28,021 nucleotides of DNA from an uncultured Marmoricola sp. (GCF_943913695.1 NZ_CALTZE010000037.1:1-28021); one strand, 5' to 3'; shown: positions 15,948 through 24,506, counted from the stretch's first letter. Made by a program: numbers and translations. Notes: generated from the letters alone by a model not told the origin.

Positions 15948-18650
15948 ATGTCCGAGCACCTCCCCGCCGACGCCGAGGCGCCGCTGCGCCGCGACATCCG
16001 CCTGGTCACCTCGATGCTGGGCGAGACCCTGACCCGCACCCACGGCCAGGAGCTGCTCGACCTGGTCGAGGACGTGCGCAAGGCCGCCAAGGACGACTCG
16101 CTCGACCTGCCCGAGCTCGACCTGGAGCGCGCCGCCATGCTGGCGCGCGCCTTCACAGCCTACTTCCACCTCGCCAACGTCACCGAGCAGCAGCACCGCG
16201 GTCAGGCACTGGCCGAGCGGCGCGCCGAGACCGGCGGCCCCGTGGCGGGTGCCCTGGGCCGGGTGCGTGAGGCCGGCATCGAGCCCGACGACGTGGCCGA
16301 GACCGTCGCCCAGGTCGCGGTGCGCTCGGTCTTCACCGCGCACCCCACGGAGGTGCAGCGACGTACGACGCTCGACAAGCTGCGCGCGGTCGCGGCGCTC
16401 CTCGCCGAGCCCGACTCCCCGCGCCGCACCCGCGACCTCGAGGGCGCGGTCGACCTGCTCTGGCAGACCGACGAGCTGCGCGTCGACCGGCCCGACCCCG
16501 TCGACGAGGCCCGCAACGGCGTCTACTACCTCGAGGGCCTCACCACTGCGGCCGTGCTCGACGTGCTCGAGGAGCTGACCACACGGCTCGCGGACTACGA
16601 CGCGGAGCACCCGGTCGCACTGCCGCTGCGCACCAGCCCGCTGCGCTTCGGCACCTGGATGGGAGGCGACCGCGACGGCAACCCGCACGTCACCCCGCAG
16701 ACCACGCGCGAGGTGCTGGCGCTGCAGGCCGCACACGGCATCGCCGTGATCCGCCGCAAGGTCAGCGCCCTGCGGCGCACGCTCTCGGTGAGCGTGCGAC
16801 TGAGCACGGTCTCCGAGGAGCTGGTCGCGCGCACCGAGGAGATGCTCCAGGGACTCCCGGAGGTCGAGCCGCGCTACCGCCGGCTCAACGTCGAGGAGCC
16901 CTACCGGCTCTTCCTCACCTGCGTCGACGTGCGGCTGCGTCTGACCGACGAGCGGGTGGCCAGTGGTGCCGCGCACGTGCCCGGGCGCGACTACGCCGAC
17001 GACGCCGAGCTGCTCGACGACCTCGTGCTGCTGCACCGCTCGGTGCTGGAGCACCAGGGCGCGCGGCTGGCGGGCGGCGAGCTGGAGCGCCTGGTGCGCA
17101 CCGTCGCCGCGACCGGCCTGACGCTGGCGACGCTCGACGTGCGCGAGCACGCCGAGAAGCACCACCACGCGGTCGGCCAGCTGCTCGACCGGCTCGGGGG
17201 CGACGGGCCGGCCTACGCCGACCTCGACCGGGCGCAGCGACGGGCCCGGCTCGTCGAGGAGCTCGCGGTGCACCGCCCGCTCTCGCAGCAGCCGCCGCCG
17301 ATCGACGAGGAGGGCCGTCGCACAGCCGAGGTCTTCTCGGTCGTCCGCGAGGCGCTCGACACCTACGGCGAGCGCGTGATCGAGAGCTACATCATCTCGA
17401 TGACCACCGACGTCGAGGACGTCCTCGCCGCCGTGGTGCTGGCGCGCGAGGCCGGGCTCGTCGACCTGGCCGAGGGCGTCGCGCGGGTCGGCTTCGTGCC
17501 GCTGCTGGAGACCATCGAGGAGCTCGAGCGGGCCGAGCCGATCCTCGAGGGGCTCTTCGCCGACCCCTCCTACCGCGCGCTGCTCGCCGCGCGTGGCGAC
17601 GTCCAGGAGGTGATGCTCGGCTACTCCGACTCCAACAAGAGCGGCGGCATCGCCACCTCCCAGTGGCAGATCCAGCGCGCCCAGCGGCGGGCTCGTGACA
17701 TCGCCTCGCGCTACGGGGTCCGGCTCCGCTTCTTCCACGGCCGTGGCGGGTCGGTCGGCCGCGGCGGGGGGCCGACCTACGACGCGATCATGGCGCTGCC
17801 CTTCGGCACCGTCGACGGGGAGGTCAAGCTCACCGAGCAGGGCGAGGTGATCAGCGACAAGTACGCCCTGCCCGTGCTGGCCCGGGAGAACCTCGAGCTG
17901 CTGGTCGCAGCCACCCTCGAGGCCAGCCTGCTGCACCGCCGCGACCGGCGTACGCCGGAGCAGGCCGCGCGCTGGGACGGCCTGATGGACGCCGTCTCCG
18001 AGGCAGCCCAGCGCCGCTACTGCGCACTGGTCGAGCGCGAGGACCTCCCGGCCTACTTCCTGGCCTGCACCCCGGTCGAGCTGCTGGGCTCGATGCACAT
18101 CGGCTCGCGTCCCTCCAAGCGGCCCTCGGGCGACGCCGGCCTCGACGGGCTGCGGGCGATCCCGTGGGTCTTCGGCTGGACCCAGTCGCGACAGATCGTG
18201 CCGGGCTGGTTCGGCGTCGGCACCGGCCTGGCCGCGGTGGGCGAGGAGGGCCGCGAGGCGCTGCGGGAGATGTATGCCGGGTGGCCCTTCTTCCGCACCT
18301 TCCTCGACAACGTCGCGATGACGCTGTTCAAGGCCGACATGGAGATCGCCGAGCGCTACGTCTCCGCCCTGGCACCCGACGGCACCCGCGAGATCTTCGA
18401 GCTGATCCGCGCGGAGTATGACCTCACCTGCGAGCAGGTGCTGGCGGTCACGGGCGACGACCACCTGCTGCAGCGCGAGGCGGGGCTCAAGCAGACCCTG
18501 GAGGTCCGGGAGAACTACCTCGAGCCGCTGCACCTGCTCCAGGTGCAGCTGCTCGCGCGGCAGCGGGCGGGCGAGCAGAGCCCGGACCTGGAGCGTGCCC
18601 TCCTGCTCACCGTCAACGGCATTGCCGCCGGCATGCGCAACACCGGCTGA
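15948..18650 (+). CDS. ppc: Phosphoenolpyruvate carboxylase
   Basis: The 900-aa protein fixes bicarbonate onto PEP to make oxaloacetate, replenishing the TCA cycle. Family landmarks are all present: TAHPTEVQRRT with the essential H132, GGDRDGNPHVT near residue 240, GYSDSNKSGGI with a Lys near 564, the glycine-rich FHGRGGSVGRGGGP loop near 595, and the C-terminal Arg-Asn-Thr-Gly ending that is invariant in the family. The start is ATG 15948 with GGAGG at 15937-15941 and a 6-base spacer, the clearest ribosome-binding site in the window. It lies 63 bases after ilvA and is convergent with the GH65 gene. Allosteric control by acetyl-CoA and aspartate is known for the family but not visible here. 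Confidence 0.98.
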   Translation: MSEHLPADAEAPLRRDIRLVTSMLGETLTRTHGQELLDLVEDVRKAAKDDSLDLPELDLERAAMLARAFTAYFHLANVTEQQHRGQALAERRAETGGPVAGALGRVREAGIEPDDVAETVAQVAVRSVFTAHPTEVQRRTTLDKLRAVAALLAEPDSPRRTRDLEGAVDLLWQTDELRVDRPDPVDEARNGVYYLEGLTTAAVLDVLEELTTRLADYDAEHPVALPLRTSPLRFGTWMGGDRDGNPHVTPQTTREVLALQAAHGIAVIRRKVSALRRTLSVSVRLSTVSEELVARTEEMLQGLPEVEPRYRRLNVEEPYRLFLTCVDVRLRLTDERVASGAAHVPGRDYADDAELLDDLVLLHRSVLEHQGARLAGGELERLVRTVAATGLTLATLDVREHAEKHHHAVGQLLDRLGGDGPAYADLDRAQRRARLVEELAVHRPLSQQPPPIDEEGRRTAEVFSVVREALDTYGERVIESYIISMTTDVEDVLAAVVLAREAGLVDLAEGVARVGFVPLLETIEELERAEPILEGLFADPSYRALLAARGDVQEVMLGYSDSNKSGGIATSQWQIQRAQRRARDIASRYGVRLRFFHGRGGSVGRGGGPTYDAIMALPFGTVDGEVKLTEQGEVISDKYALPVLARENLELLVAATLEASLLHRRDRRTPEQAARWDGLMDAVSEAAQRRYCALVEREDLPAYFLACTPVELLGSMHIGSRPSKRPSGDAGLDGLRAIPWVFGWTQSRQIVPGWFGVGTGLAAVGEEGREALREMYAGWPFFRTFLDNVAMTLFKADMEIAERYVSALAPDGTREIFELIRAEYDLTCEQVLAVTGDDHLLQREAGLKQTLEVRENYLEPLHLLQVQLLARQRAGEQSPDLERALLLTVNGIAAGMRNTG

Positions 18651-18667
18651 CGACCCCAGCGCGACAC

Positions 18668-18686
18668 ACCGGCGCTTCCTGCCGGT
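18668..18686. terminator. Hairpin between convergent ppc and GH65 genes
   Basis: ACCGGC (18668-18673) and GCCGGT (18681-18686) make a 6-bp stem with a 7-base loop in the 60-base gap between two convergent genes. A bidirectional terminator role is likely from position. There is no T tract, as is common in high-GC actinobacteria. Confidence 0.45.
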
Positions 18687-18710
18687 CTGACCCGGCTGAC
18701 CTGCGCGGGC

Positions 18711-21239
18711 TCAGCCGCCGTCGGCCTCGCCGGGCACGTCCTCGTCGAAGACCATCGGCTCGGGCACGCCGGCGGTGATCTTGGTGCCGTCGGCGCGGGT
18801 GCCGCCCAGGTGTGGCTTGTCGCCGAGGAGCCCGGGCAGCCGCAGGCCCTGGTGCTCCAGCGGCACGCTCACCGGGCCGCCGTCGTCGGTGACGTCGTAG
18901 AGCTCGCCGCGCACCCGCACGTGCACCGAGTCCTCGGCGGCCTCCAGCACGGTGAAGGTGATCTGCTCCTGGGTGAGCTCGACGAGCAGCCGCGACCCGC
19001 GGAAGGTCAGCCGAAAGCGCAGTAGTGGCCACGCCGCGGGTAGCCGGGGGTCGAAGTGGAGCCGGCCGTTGCGGTCGCTCATGCCGGCGAAGCCGAAGAC
19101 GAGTGCGCTCCACACGCCGCCGGCGCTGGCGATGTGCATGCCGTCGACGGTGTTGCCGTGCAGGTCGCCGAGGTCGACGTAGAGCGCCTGGCGGAAGTAG
19201 TCGAGGGCCAGCTCGTGGTAGCCGACCTCGGCCGCCATGATCGACTGCACCACCGCCGAGAGGGTGGAGTCGCCGGTGGTGATCGGGTCGTAGTACTCGA
19301 AGTTGGCGCGCTTCTCGGCCATGGAGAAGCGGTCGCCGTGCAAGAACATGGCGAGCACCACGTCTGCCTGCTTGAGCACCTGGAAGCGGTAGATCACCAG
19401 CGGGTGGTAGTGCAGCATCAGCGGCCGCAGCTCGTGCGGGGTGCGCGAGAGGTCCCAGACCTCGCGGTCGAGGAAGAAGTCGTCCTGCGGGTGGATGCCG
19501 AGGCCCTCGTCGAAGGGGATCGTCATCCCCTCCGCGCACCGCTCCCACGACTCGACCTCGCCGGGCTTGAGACCCAGGCGGTTGACGAGCTTGTCGTAGC
19601 TGCGGGGGTCACCCTCCTCGATGCGTCGGCACACCAGCGCCGCCCGCTCGAGGTTGTAGCGGGCCATGACGTTGGTGAACAGGTTGTTGTTGACCACGGT
19701 GGTGTATTCGTCGGGCCCGGTGACGCCGTGGATGTGGAAGGTCGGGTCACCGCCGTTGGTGCGCCAGAAGCCCAGCTCGGCCCACATCCGCGCGGTCTCC
19801 ACCAGCAGGTCGGCGCCGTCGCGCACGAGGAAGGAGACGTCGTTGGTCGCCCCGACGTACTGCATCAGTGCGTAGGCGATGTCGGCGTCGATGTGCATCT
19901 GCGCCGAGCCGGCCGCATAGTAGGCCGACGCCTCCTCGCCGTTGATGGTGCGCCAGGGGAAGAGCGCACCGCTCTGGGCCATCTCCTTGGCGCGGCTGCG
20001 CGCCGCGGGCAGCATCCGGGTGCGGAAGTGCAGCAGGTTGCGCGCCACCTGCGGCTGGGTGAAGGACAGGAACGGGATGACGTAGATCTCGGAGTCCCAG
20101 AAGTAGTGGCCCTCGTAGCCGGAGCCGGTGACCCCCTTGGCCGGCACGCCCTGGCGGTCGGCGCGGGCGCTGGCCTGGGCCAGGGTGAGCAGGTTGAAGC
20201 GGATCGCCTGCTGGAGCACGTCGTCGTGCGGCGCCTCGACGTCGCTCGCGGCCCAGAACGCGTCGTACCAGGCGCGCTGCTCGGCATGGAGCTGCTCCAC
20301 GCTGTGCTGGCTCGCACGGTCGAGGGTGCGCTCGCAGCGGTCGGTCAGCTCGCGCACCGGCACCCCGCGCGAGGAGTGGTAGGTGACGGTCTTGACCAGC
20401 CGGATGGTGTGGCCCTGCGTGGCCTCGACCCGGAAGGCCGACTTGGCGAGGTCCTCCTCGGCCCGGACGACCACCTCGACGTCGTCCTCGGTGGTCAGCT
20501 CGTGGTCGCAGGCCACGGCGATCGTCATGCGCGAGCGCGCGCACTGGTAGCCGAGCAGCGAGCGCCGCTCGCCCGCCTCGTGGCGTCGCGGCAGCAGCAC
20601 CCGCTCGTCGAAGGCCGCGGCCTTGCGTGGGTCGGTGCCCTCGCCCATCGCCTCGTAGGGCACGAAGTACTCGTCCTGGCCGTCTTGGCGGTTGAGCAGC
20701 TGGGAGGAGATCACGATCGGCGCGTCGCCTTCGAGCATGGTGACCTCGAGGGTCAGCAGCGCGAGGTGGCGCTGGGTCATCGAGACCATGCGCGTCGACT
20801 CGACCAGCACGCGCTTGCCCGACGGCGTACGCCACACCAGCCGGCGGCGCAGGATGCCGTCGCGGAAGTCGAGTGAGCGCTCGTAGTCGACCACGTCGGC
20901 CGTGCCGAGGATGAGCGGCTCGTCGTCGACGTAGAGCTTCATGAGCTTGGCGTCGGGGACGTTGACGATCGTCTGGCCGGTGCGGGCGAACCCGAAGGCC
21001 GCCTCGGCGTGCCGGATCGGCCAGGTCTCGTGGAAGCCGTTGACGAAGGTGCCGTGCGCGACCGCGTCGCGGCCCTCCTCGGGGTTGGCGCGCATCCCGA
21101 GGTAGCCGTTGCCGACGGCGAAGAGGGTCTCGGTCGTGCCGAGGTCCTCCTCGCGGTAGGAGGTCTCGACCAGCCGCCACGGGTCGGCCGGGAAGCGCCC
21201 GCGGTCGAGCGGGTCCAGGACGGAGCCGCGCCGGTTCAC
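18711..21239 (-). CDS. GH65 disaccharide phosphorylase
   Basis: The 842-aa protein is a glycoside hydrolase family 65 enzyme, an inverting phosphorylase for trehalose, maltose, kojibiose or related alpha-glucosides that releases beta-glucose 1-phosphate. An N-terminal beta-sandwich (GNGYLGMRANPEEG near residue 43) precedes the (alpha/alpha)6 barrel. The general acid is E511 in GVTGPDEYTTVVNNN. The sugar-binding stretch GSGYEGHYFWDSEIY lies near 370. The phosphate-binding Ser segment is TTGDSTLSAVVQS. The length (about 750-850) fits. The start overlaps the HAD gene stop (ATGA), so the two are co-translated. The beta-phosphoglucomutase-like partner supports phosphorolysis. Which disaccharide is used cannot be read from the sequence. 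Confidence 0.93.
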   Translation of the reverse strand: MNRRGSVLDPLDRGRFPADPWRLVETSYREEDLGTTETLFAVGNGYLGMRANPEEGRDAVAHGTFVNGFHETWPIRHAEAAFGFARTGQTIVNVPDAKLMKLYVDDEPLILGTADVVDYERSLDFRDGILRRRLVWRTPSGKRVLVESTRMVSMTQRHLALLTLEVTMLEGDAPIVISSQLLNRQDGQDEYFVPYEAMGEGTDPRKAAAFDERVLLPRRHEAGERRSLLGYQCARSRMTIAVACDHELTTEDDVEVVVRAEEDLAKSAFRVEATQGHTIRLVKTVTYHSSRGVPVRELTDRCERTLDRASQHSVEQLHAEQRAWYDAFWAASDVEAPHDDVLQQAIRFNLLTLAQASARADRQGVPAKGVTGSGYEGHYFWDSEIYVIPFLSFTQPQVARNLLHFRTRMLPAARSRAKEMAQSGALFPWRTINGEEASAYYAAGSAQMHIDADIAYALMQYVGATNDVSFLVRDGADLLVETARMWAELGFWRTNGGDPTFHIHGVTGPDEYTTVVNNNLFTNVMARYNLERAALVCRRIEEGDPRSYDKLVNRLGLKPGEVESWERCAEGMTIPFDEGLGIHPQDDFFLDREVWDLSRTPHELRPLMLHYHPLVIYRFQVLKQADVVLAMFLHGDRFSMAEKRANFEYYDPITTGDSTLSAVVQSIMAAEVGYHELALDYFRQALYVDLGDLHGNTVDGMHIASAGGVWSALVFGFAGMSDRNGRLHFDPRLPAAWPLLRFRLTFRGSRLLVELTQEQITFTVLEAAEDSVHVRVRGELYDVTDDGGPVSVPLEHQGLRLPGLLGDKPHLGGTRADGTKITAGVPEPMVFDEDVPGEADGG

Positions 21240-22003
21240 CGCTCGCCCCCGGGCACGAGGTCGGCCAGGTCGGGCACGACGAGGTCGGCCCCGGCGTCGC
21301 GCAGCACCTGCTCGCCGGCGCCGCGGTCGACCCCGACCACGAGCGCGAAGTCGCCGGCGCGACCGGCGCGCACGCCCGAGACGGCGTCCTCGAGCACCAC
21401 GGCTCCGGCCGGCGTCGTGCCGAGCAGCTCCGCGGCGCGCACGAAGGTGTCGGGCGCGGGCTTGCCGGGCAGGCCCTCGGCCTTGGCGACCTGGCCGTCG
21501 ACGACCGTGCCGAACCGGTCGGCCAGGCCCGCCGCCTCCAGCACCGCCGGAGCGTTGGCGCTCGAGCTCACCACGGCGAGCGGCACGTCGAGGTCACGCA
21601 GGTGGTCGAGCAGCGCCACCGAGCCGGGGTAGGCCGTCACGCCGTCGCGGACCAGCACGTCGTTGAAGGCGTCGTTCTTGAGGTCGCCGAGGCGCACGAC
21701 CTCGCTCTCGGGCACCTCGATGCCGCGCGAGGCCAGGAAGTCGCGGACGCCGTCGTAGCGGGGCTTGCCGTCGACGTGGGCGAAGTAGTCGCCGTCGTCG
21801 TAGGCCGACCGGTCGCCCCCACCCTCGTCCGAGCCGCTGAGGAAGGCGTTGAACATCTCGGCCCAGGCACGCATGTGCACCTCGGCGGTCGGGGTGATGA
21901 CGCCGTCGAGGTCGAAGAGCACGGCGTCGTGGCCGGCCCAGTCGACCTGGGCGACCCGGCTGCTTGAGTCGTCACTCACCCCAGGAGCGTAGGGGGTGCT
22001 CAT
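21236..22003 (-). CDS. Beta-phosphoglucomutase-like HAD protein
   Basis: This 255-aa HAD protein should interconvert beta-glucose 1-phosphate and glucose 6-phosphate, the step after GH65 phosphorolysis. Motif I is FDLDGVITPTAE with D31 and D33. The cap contains HVDGKPRYDGV. Motif II is VVSSSANAP, motif III is GKPAPDTF, and motif IV is VLEDAVSGVRAG, the Glu-Asp pair typical of this subgroup. The start is uncertain. ATG 22003 overlaps the upstream stop as ATGA, which suggests coupling. GTG 21979 has TACGCT exactly 6 bases before it, as in leaderless genes here, and would remove eight poorly conserved residues. The stop overlaps the GH65 start. A plain phosphatase role is the main alternative. 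Confidence 0.9.
   Translation of the reverse strand: MSTPYAPGVSDDSSSRVAQVDWAGHDAVLFDLDGVITPTAEVHMRAWAEMFNAFLSGSDEGGGDRSAYDDGDYFAHVDGKPRYDGVRDFLASRGIEVPESEVVRLGDLKNDAFNDVLVRDGVTAYPGSVALLDHLRDLDVPLAVVSSSANAPAVLEAAGLADRFGTVVDGQVAKAEGLPGKPAPDTFVRAAELLGTTPAGAVVLEDAVSGVRAGRAGDFALVVGVDRGAGEQVLRDAGADLVVPDLADLVPGGER
21986..21991 (-). promoter_or_regulatory. Possible internal -10 element before alternative GTG
   Basis: On the minus strand TACGCT (21991 to 21986) ends 6 bases before GTG 21979 of the HAD gene, the same hexamer and spacing as at 12055-12067. It falls inside the longer reading of the gene, so it may be coincidental. Confidence 0.3.
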
Positions 22004-22305
22004 GACGCCTGTGTGTCGACCGCCCGATCCGGGGCGAGCATCGCTGCGTCGAGGGCCGCCGCGAGCGCCGCGTCGACGCGGCGTACGCGCAGCCGGGTGA
22101 GCTCCGGCCGCTCGGGGTCGGGGGCGATCTCGGCGCGCAGCGTGGTGATCTCGAGGGTGCTGTCGAAGGCCTCCCAGGTCACGACGCTGCCGAAGCCGCC
22201 GACGCCCGTCAGCCGCCAGCCCTGCGCGGGCACGGCCCCGGACAGCGCGGCCAGCACGGCGGCTGGCGACGCGGCGAGGACGGCCTCCACGATGGGCTCG
22301 GGCAC
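22000..22305 (-). CDS. Small uncharacterised protein, first gene of GH65 operon
   Basis: I do not recognise this protein of about 101 aa. It has no signal peptide, membrane segment or cysteine. The middle has alternating hydrophobic strands (GWRLTGVGGFGSVVTWEAFDS, then LEITTLRAEI) that suggest a small alpha/beta domain, followed by an Ala-rich helix at the C-terminus. GTG 22305 is chosen because AGGAG (minus strand, 22317 to 22313) lies 7 bases upstream. GTG 22308 is 4 bases from the same site, and TTG 22341 would add 12 residues. The stop overlaps the HAD gene ATG (ATGA). Co-transcription with the phosphorylase suggests a supporting role, but no function can be inferred. Confidence 0.65.
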   Translation of the reverse strand: MPEPIVEAVLAASPAAVLAALSGAVPAQGWRLTGVGGFGSVVTWEAFDSTLEITTLRAEIAPDPERPELTRLRVRRVDAALAAALDAAMLAPDRAVDTQAS

Positions 22306-22381
22306 CACGACGCTCCTGGGCAGGGGGTTCGGCCCATTCAACCGCCTCTAGGAGCAGTGACCGGGTATTTCCTGCAAGCCT

Positions 22382-22410
22382 TGTCTACCGCCATCTGGTT
22401 GACACGTCAA
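22382..22410 (-). promoter_or_regulatory. Promoter of the GH65 operon
   Basis: On the minus strand TTGACG (22410 to 22405) and TAGACA (22387 to 22382) are separated by exactly 17 bases, a good match to a housekeeping actinobacterial promoter. Transcription would start near 22375 and read through the three-gene operon. The -35 overlaps the last codon of the endonuclease IV gene and one arm of a palindrome. Confidence 0.55.
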
Positions 22411-22411
22411 C
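22398..22411. promoter_or_regulatory. Palindrome over the -35, likely operator
   Basis: GTTGAC and GTCAAC are perfect inverted 6-mers separated by two bases, and they cover the -35 hexamer of the GH65 promoter. This position suits a repressor, for example of the LacI or GntR type that often control sugar phosphorylase genes. No regulator gene lies next to it. Confidence 0.4.
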
Positions 22412-23294
22412 AAAAGTCGCGCAGCTCACGGAGCACGGCGACGTCCGGGTCGTCGTCGTCACGGGAGCCCGGGGTCTCCAGCACGAGGGGGACGCCGGCG
22501 GTCGTGGGGTGCCGCAGCAACTCGGCGAAGGCGCCGAGGCCGATGTGGCCCTGGCCGAGCCGCTCGTGGCGGTCGAGGTGGGCGCCGCGCACGTCCTTGG
22601 AGTCGTTGGCGTGCACCAGCCGCAGCCGCCCCGCGCCGCCGATCTCGAGCAGCCGGTCGAGTACGGCGGTGGTGCCACCCGGCTCGTCGAGCGGGTCGCC
22701 GGCGGCGAAGACGTGGCAGGTGTCGAGGCAGATGCCTGCCCGGGGGTGGTGGTCGAGCGCGCCGAGGTAGGCCGCCAGGTCCTCCACGCGCCCGCACAGC
22801 GAGCGCCCCTGGCCGGCCGTCGGCTCGAGCAGCAGCCACGGGTCGTGCTCCCCGAGCCCGTCGAGCACCGGCAGCAGCCCCTCACGGACCTGCCGCATCG
22901 CCTGCTCGACGCTGCCTCCGGCGACCGCCGAGCCGGTGTGCACCACCACGCCCTCCGCACCGATGGCGGCCGCCCGCGCCAGGTTGTGCGCCACGCTGGC
23001 GACCGAGCGCTCGTAGGTCGCGGGCGTCGGCGAGCCCAGGTTGACCAGGTAGGGCGTGTGCACGAAGGTGCGGACGCCGGCCTCGGCCGCGCCGATGCGG
23101 AAGGCCTCGTCCTGCGCGGGGTGGCCGGCCGACAGCGCCCACCCGCGCGGGTTGCCCACGAAGACCTGCAGCGCCTCGTGGCCGCGCTCCAGCGCGGTCG
23201 CGAGGGCGCCCGAGGCCAGCCCCCTGCCCACAGGCAGGTGGGTGCCGACCGGGTTGCGGGTGACCACGCCTGGCGACGATACGTCCGGGCTCAC
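22407..23294 (-). CDS. nfo: Endonuclease IV (AP endonuclease)
   Basis: The 295-aa TIM-barrel enzyme cuts DNA 5' to abasic sites in base-excision repair. All nine metal ligands of the family can be placed: H79, H119, E157, D191, H194, H228, D241, H243 and E273. Their spacings match E. coli Nfo almost exactly (40, 38, 34, 3, 34, 13, 2, 30 against 40, 36, 34, 3, 34, 13, 2, 30). Motif strings include VHTPYLVNLGSP, CLDTCHVFAAGD and VHANDSKD. The start is GTG 23294, overlapping the fumarylacetoacetase stop as GTGA. The open frame continues far upstream, but only inside that gene. Coupling of a repair enzyme to an aromatic catabolism gene is odd. A sugar isomerase with the same fold is less likely given the full ligand set. 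Confidence 0.93.
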   Translation of the reverse strand: MSPDVSSPGVVTRNPVGTHLPVGRGLASGALATALERGHEALQVFVGNPRGWALSAGHPAQDEAFRIGAAEAGVRTFVHTPYLVNLGSPTPATYERSVASVAHNLARAAAIGAEGVVVHTGSAVAGGSVEQAMRQVREGLLPVLDGLGEHDPWLLLEPTAGQGRSLCGRVEDLAAYLGALDHHPRAGICLDTCHVFAAGDPLDEPGGTTAVLDRLLEIGGAGRLRLVHANDSKDVRGAHLDRHERLGQGHIGLGAFAELLRHPTTAGVPLVLETPGSRDDDDPDVAVLRELRDFC

Positions 23295-24445
23295 CGGGCG
23301 GGGAGCACCGTGCCCGCCACCTCGCCGAGCGCCAGCCGACCGCCGCCGACGGAGGGGGCGGTGTAGCGCAGCACCACCTCGTCGCCGTCGGCGAGCCACG
23401 GGCCCTGTCCCCAGGTGAGCTCCAGCAGGCAGCCGCGCTGGTCCTCCCGCGGCCCGGAGATGGTGCCGGAGCCGAAGAGGTCGCCGGTGCGCAGCGTCGC
23501 GCCGTTGGAGGTCATGTGCGCCAGCATCTGGGCCGGCGACCAGTACATGTCGGCGTACGACGGCCGCGCGACGACGCGGCCGCCGATCTCGACCTCCACC
23601 GCGATGTCGAGGCCCCGGTGCGAGGCCGGGCAGAGGTAGTCGGCGGGCCGCGGCTCCTGCGCGACGCCCTCGACCCAGGCGGCGTCCAGCGCCGTGAGCG
23701 GCGTGATCCAGCCGCCGATCGAGGTGGCGAACGACTTGCCGAGGAAAGGCCCCAGCGGGCGGGTCTCCCACGCCTGCAGGTCGCGAGCGGACCAGTCGTT
23801 GAGGCCGACGACACCGAAGACGTGGCGGTGCAGCGCGTCGCAGCCGACCGGCTCCTCCGAGCCGACCCCGACGACGAAACCGAGCTCGGCCTCGAGGTCG
23901 AGACGGCGGGTCGGTCCCACGTCACCGGGCCCGCGCTGCCCGGAGGGGCGTACGACGGGGGTGCCGGAGACCACGACCGTGCCGGCCCGGCCGTGGTAGC
24001 CGATGGGCAGGTGGCGCCACGCCGGGGGCAGCGGGTCGTCGTCGGGGCGCAGGATGTGCCCGACGTTGGTCGCGTGGTGCTCGGAGGCGTAGAAGTCGAC
24101 GTAGTCGGCCACCGCGAAGGGCAGCTCCAGCTCGACCTCGTCGACCGGGCGCAGGTGGGGCTCGACCGCCTTGCGCTGCTCGGGGTCGGTCAGCAGCCGG
24201 GTCAGCTCGGTGCGCAGCTGCGCCCAGACCCGCGGGCCCGACCGCATCAGCAGGTGCATCCGCGCGGTGCGCAGCAGCGGGCTCAGCATCGGGTGGTCGA
24301 CCACGGCGGCGATGTGGAGGGCAAGGTCGCCGATGCGCACGGCGATCCACCAGTCGTCCCGGTCGGGCGCGCTGACCTCGGCATAGGGCAGGTGGTCGAC
24401 GTCGTACGGCGACCCCGAAGCCTCGGGCACCCACGTCTGGACCAT
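23291..24445 (-). CDS. Fumarylacetoacetase, copy 1
   Basis: This 384-aa enzyme of the fumarylacetoacetate hydrolase family should split fumarylacetoacetate into fumarate and acetoacetate. Compared with mouse FAH, the metal and catalytic residues are present: D117, H124 (HHATNVG), E185 and E187 (LDLEAELGF), D217 (NDWSARD) and K237 (GKSFA), together with HLPIGYHGRAG and SGTISG. The N-terminal domain (about residues 1-105) differs from the standard form and from copy 2. The ATG at 24445 is divergent from hmgA with a 61-base gap. It is translationally coupled to the endonuclease IV gene downstream. It may have a different substrate isomer from copy 2, which has the more typical N-terminus. Confidence 0.9.
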   Translation of the reverse strand: MVQTWVPEASGSPYDVDHLPYAEVSAPDRDDWWIAVRIGDLALHIAAVVDHPMLSPLLRTARMHLLMRSGPRVWAQLRTELTRLLTDPEQRKAVEPHLRPVDEVELELPFAVADYVDFYASEHHATNVGHILRPDDDPLPPAWRHLPIGYHGRAGTVVVSGTPVVRPSGQRGPGDVGPTRRLDLEAELGFVVGVGSEEPVGCDALHRHVFGVVGLNDWSARDLQAWETRPLGPFLGKSFATSIGGWITPLTALDAAWVEGVAQEPRPADYLCPASHRGLDIAVEVEIGGRVVARPSYADMYWSPAQMLAHMTSNGATLRTGDLFGSGTISGPREDQRGCLLELTWGQGPWLADGDEVVLRYTAPSVGGGRLALGEVAGTVLPAR

Positions 24446-24506
24446 GCGCGGCGGGTACCCACTAACGTCGGGATCGTTCCCCGCGACGACGAGTGGAGGT
24501 CCAGCG
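24446..24506. promoter_or_regulatory. Divergent promoter region between fah copy 1 and hmgA
   Basis: These 61 bases must start transcription both ways. They hold a perfect palindrome GGGTACCC (24453-24460), a possible plus-strand -10 TAACGT (24463-24468), a small inverted repeat GGGA/TCCC (24470-24481), and the hmgA ribosome-binding site GGAGG (24495-24499). No -35 is convincing. A shared operator is plausible. Confidence 0.35.

Noticed and set aside
14832..18533. A 1233-codon open frame on the minus strand across ilvA and ppc
   Set aside because: It lies antisense to two certain genes. Its composition (His, Arg, Gly, Leu and Val-rich with no motif) is what third-position GC bias produces in opposite frames.
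22306..22341. TTG 22341 as start of the small unknown protein
   Set aside because: The AGGAG at 22317-22313 points to GTG 22305; the extra residues have no support, though they cannot be excluded.
22363..22368. GGGTAT on the plus strand, like a SigF/SigB -10
   Set aside because: There is no GTTT-type -35 at the right distance and no plus-strand gene downstream.
23295..23771. Long N-terminal extension of endonuclease IV
   Set aside because: It overlaps the fumarylacetoacetase coding sequence in another frame, and family length and motif spacing fit the GTG at 23294.
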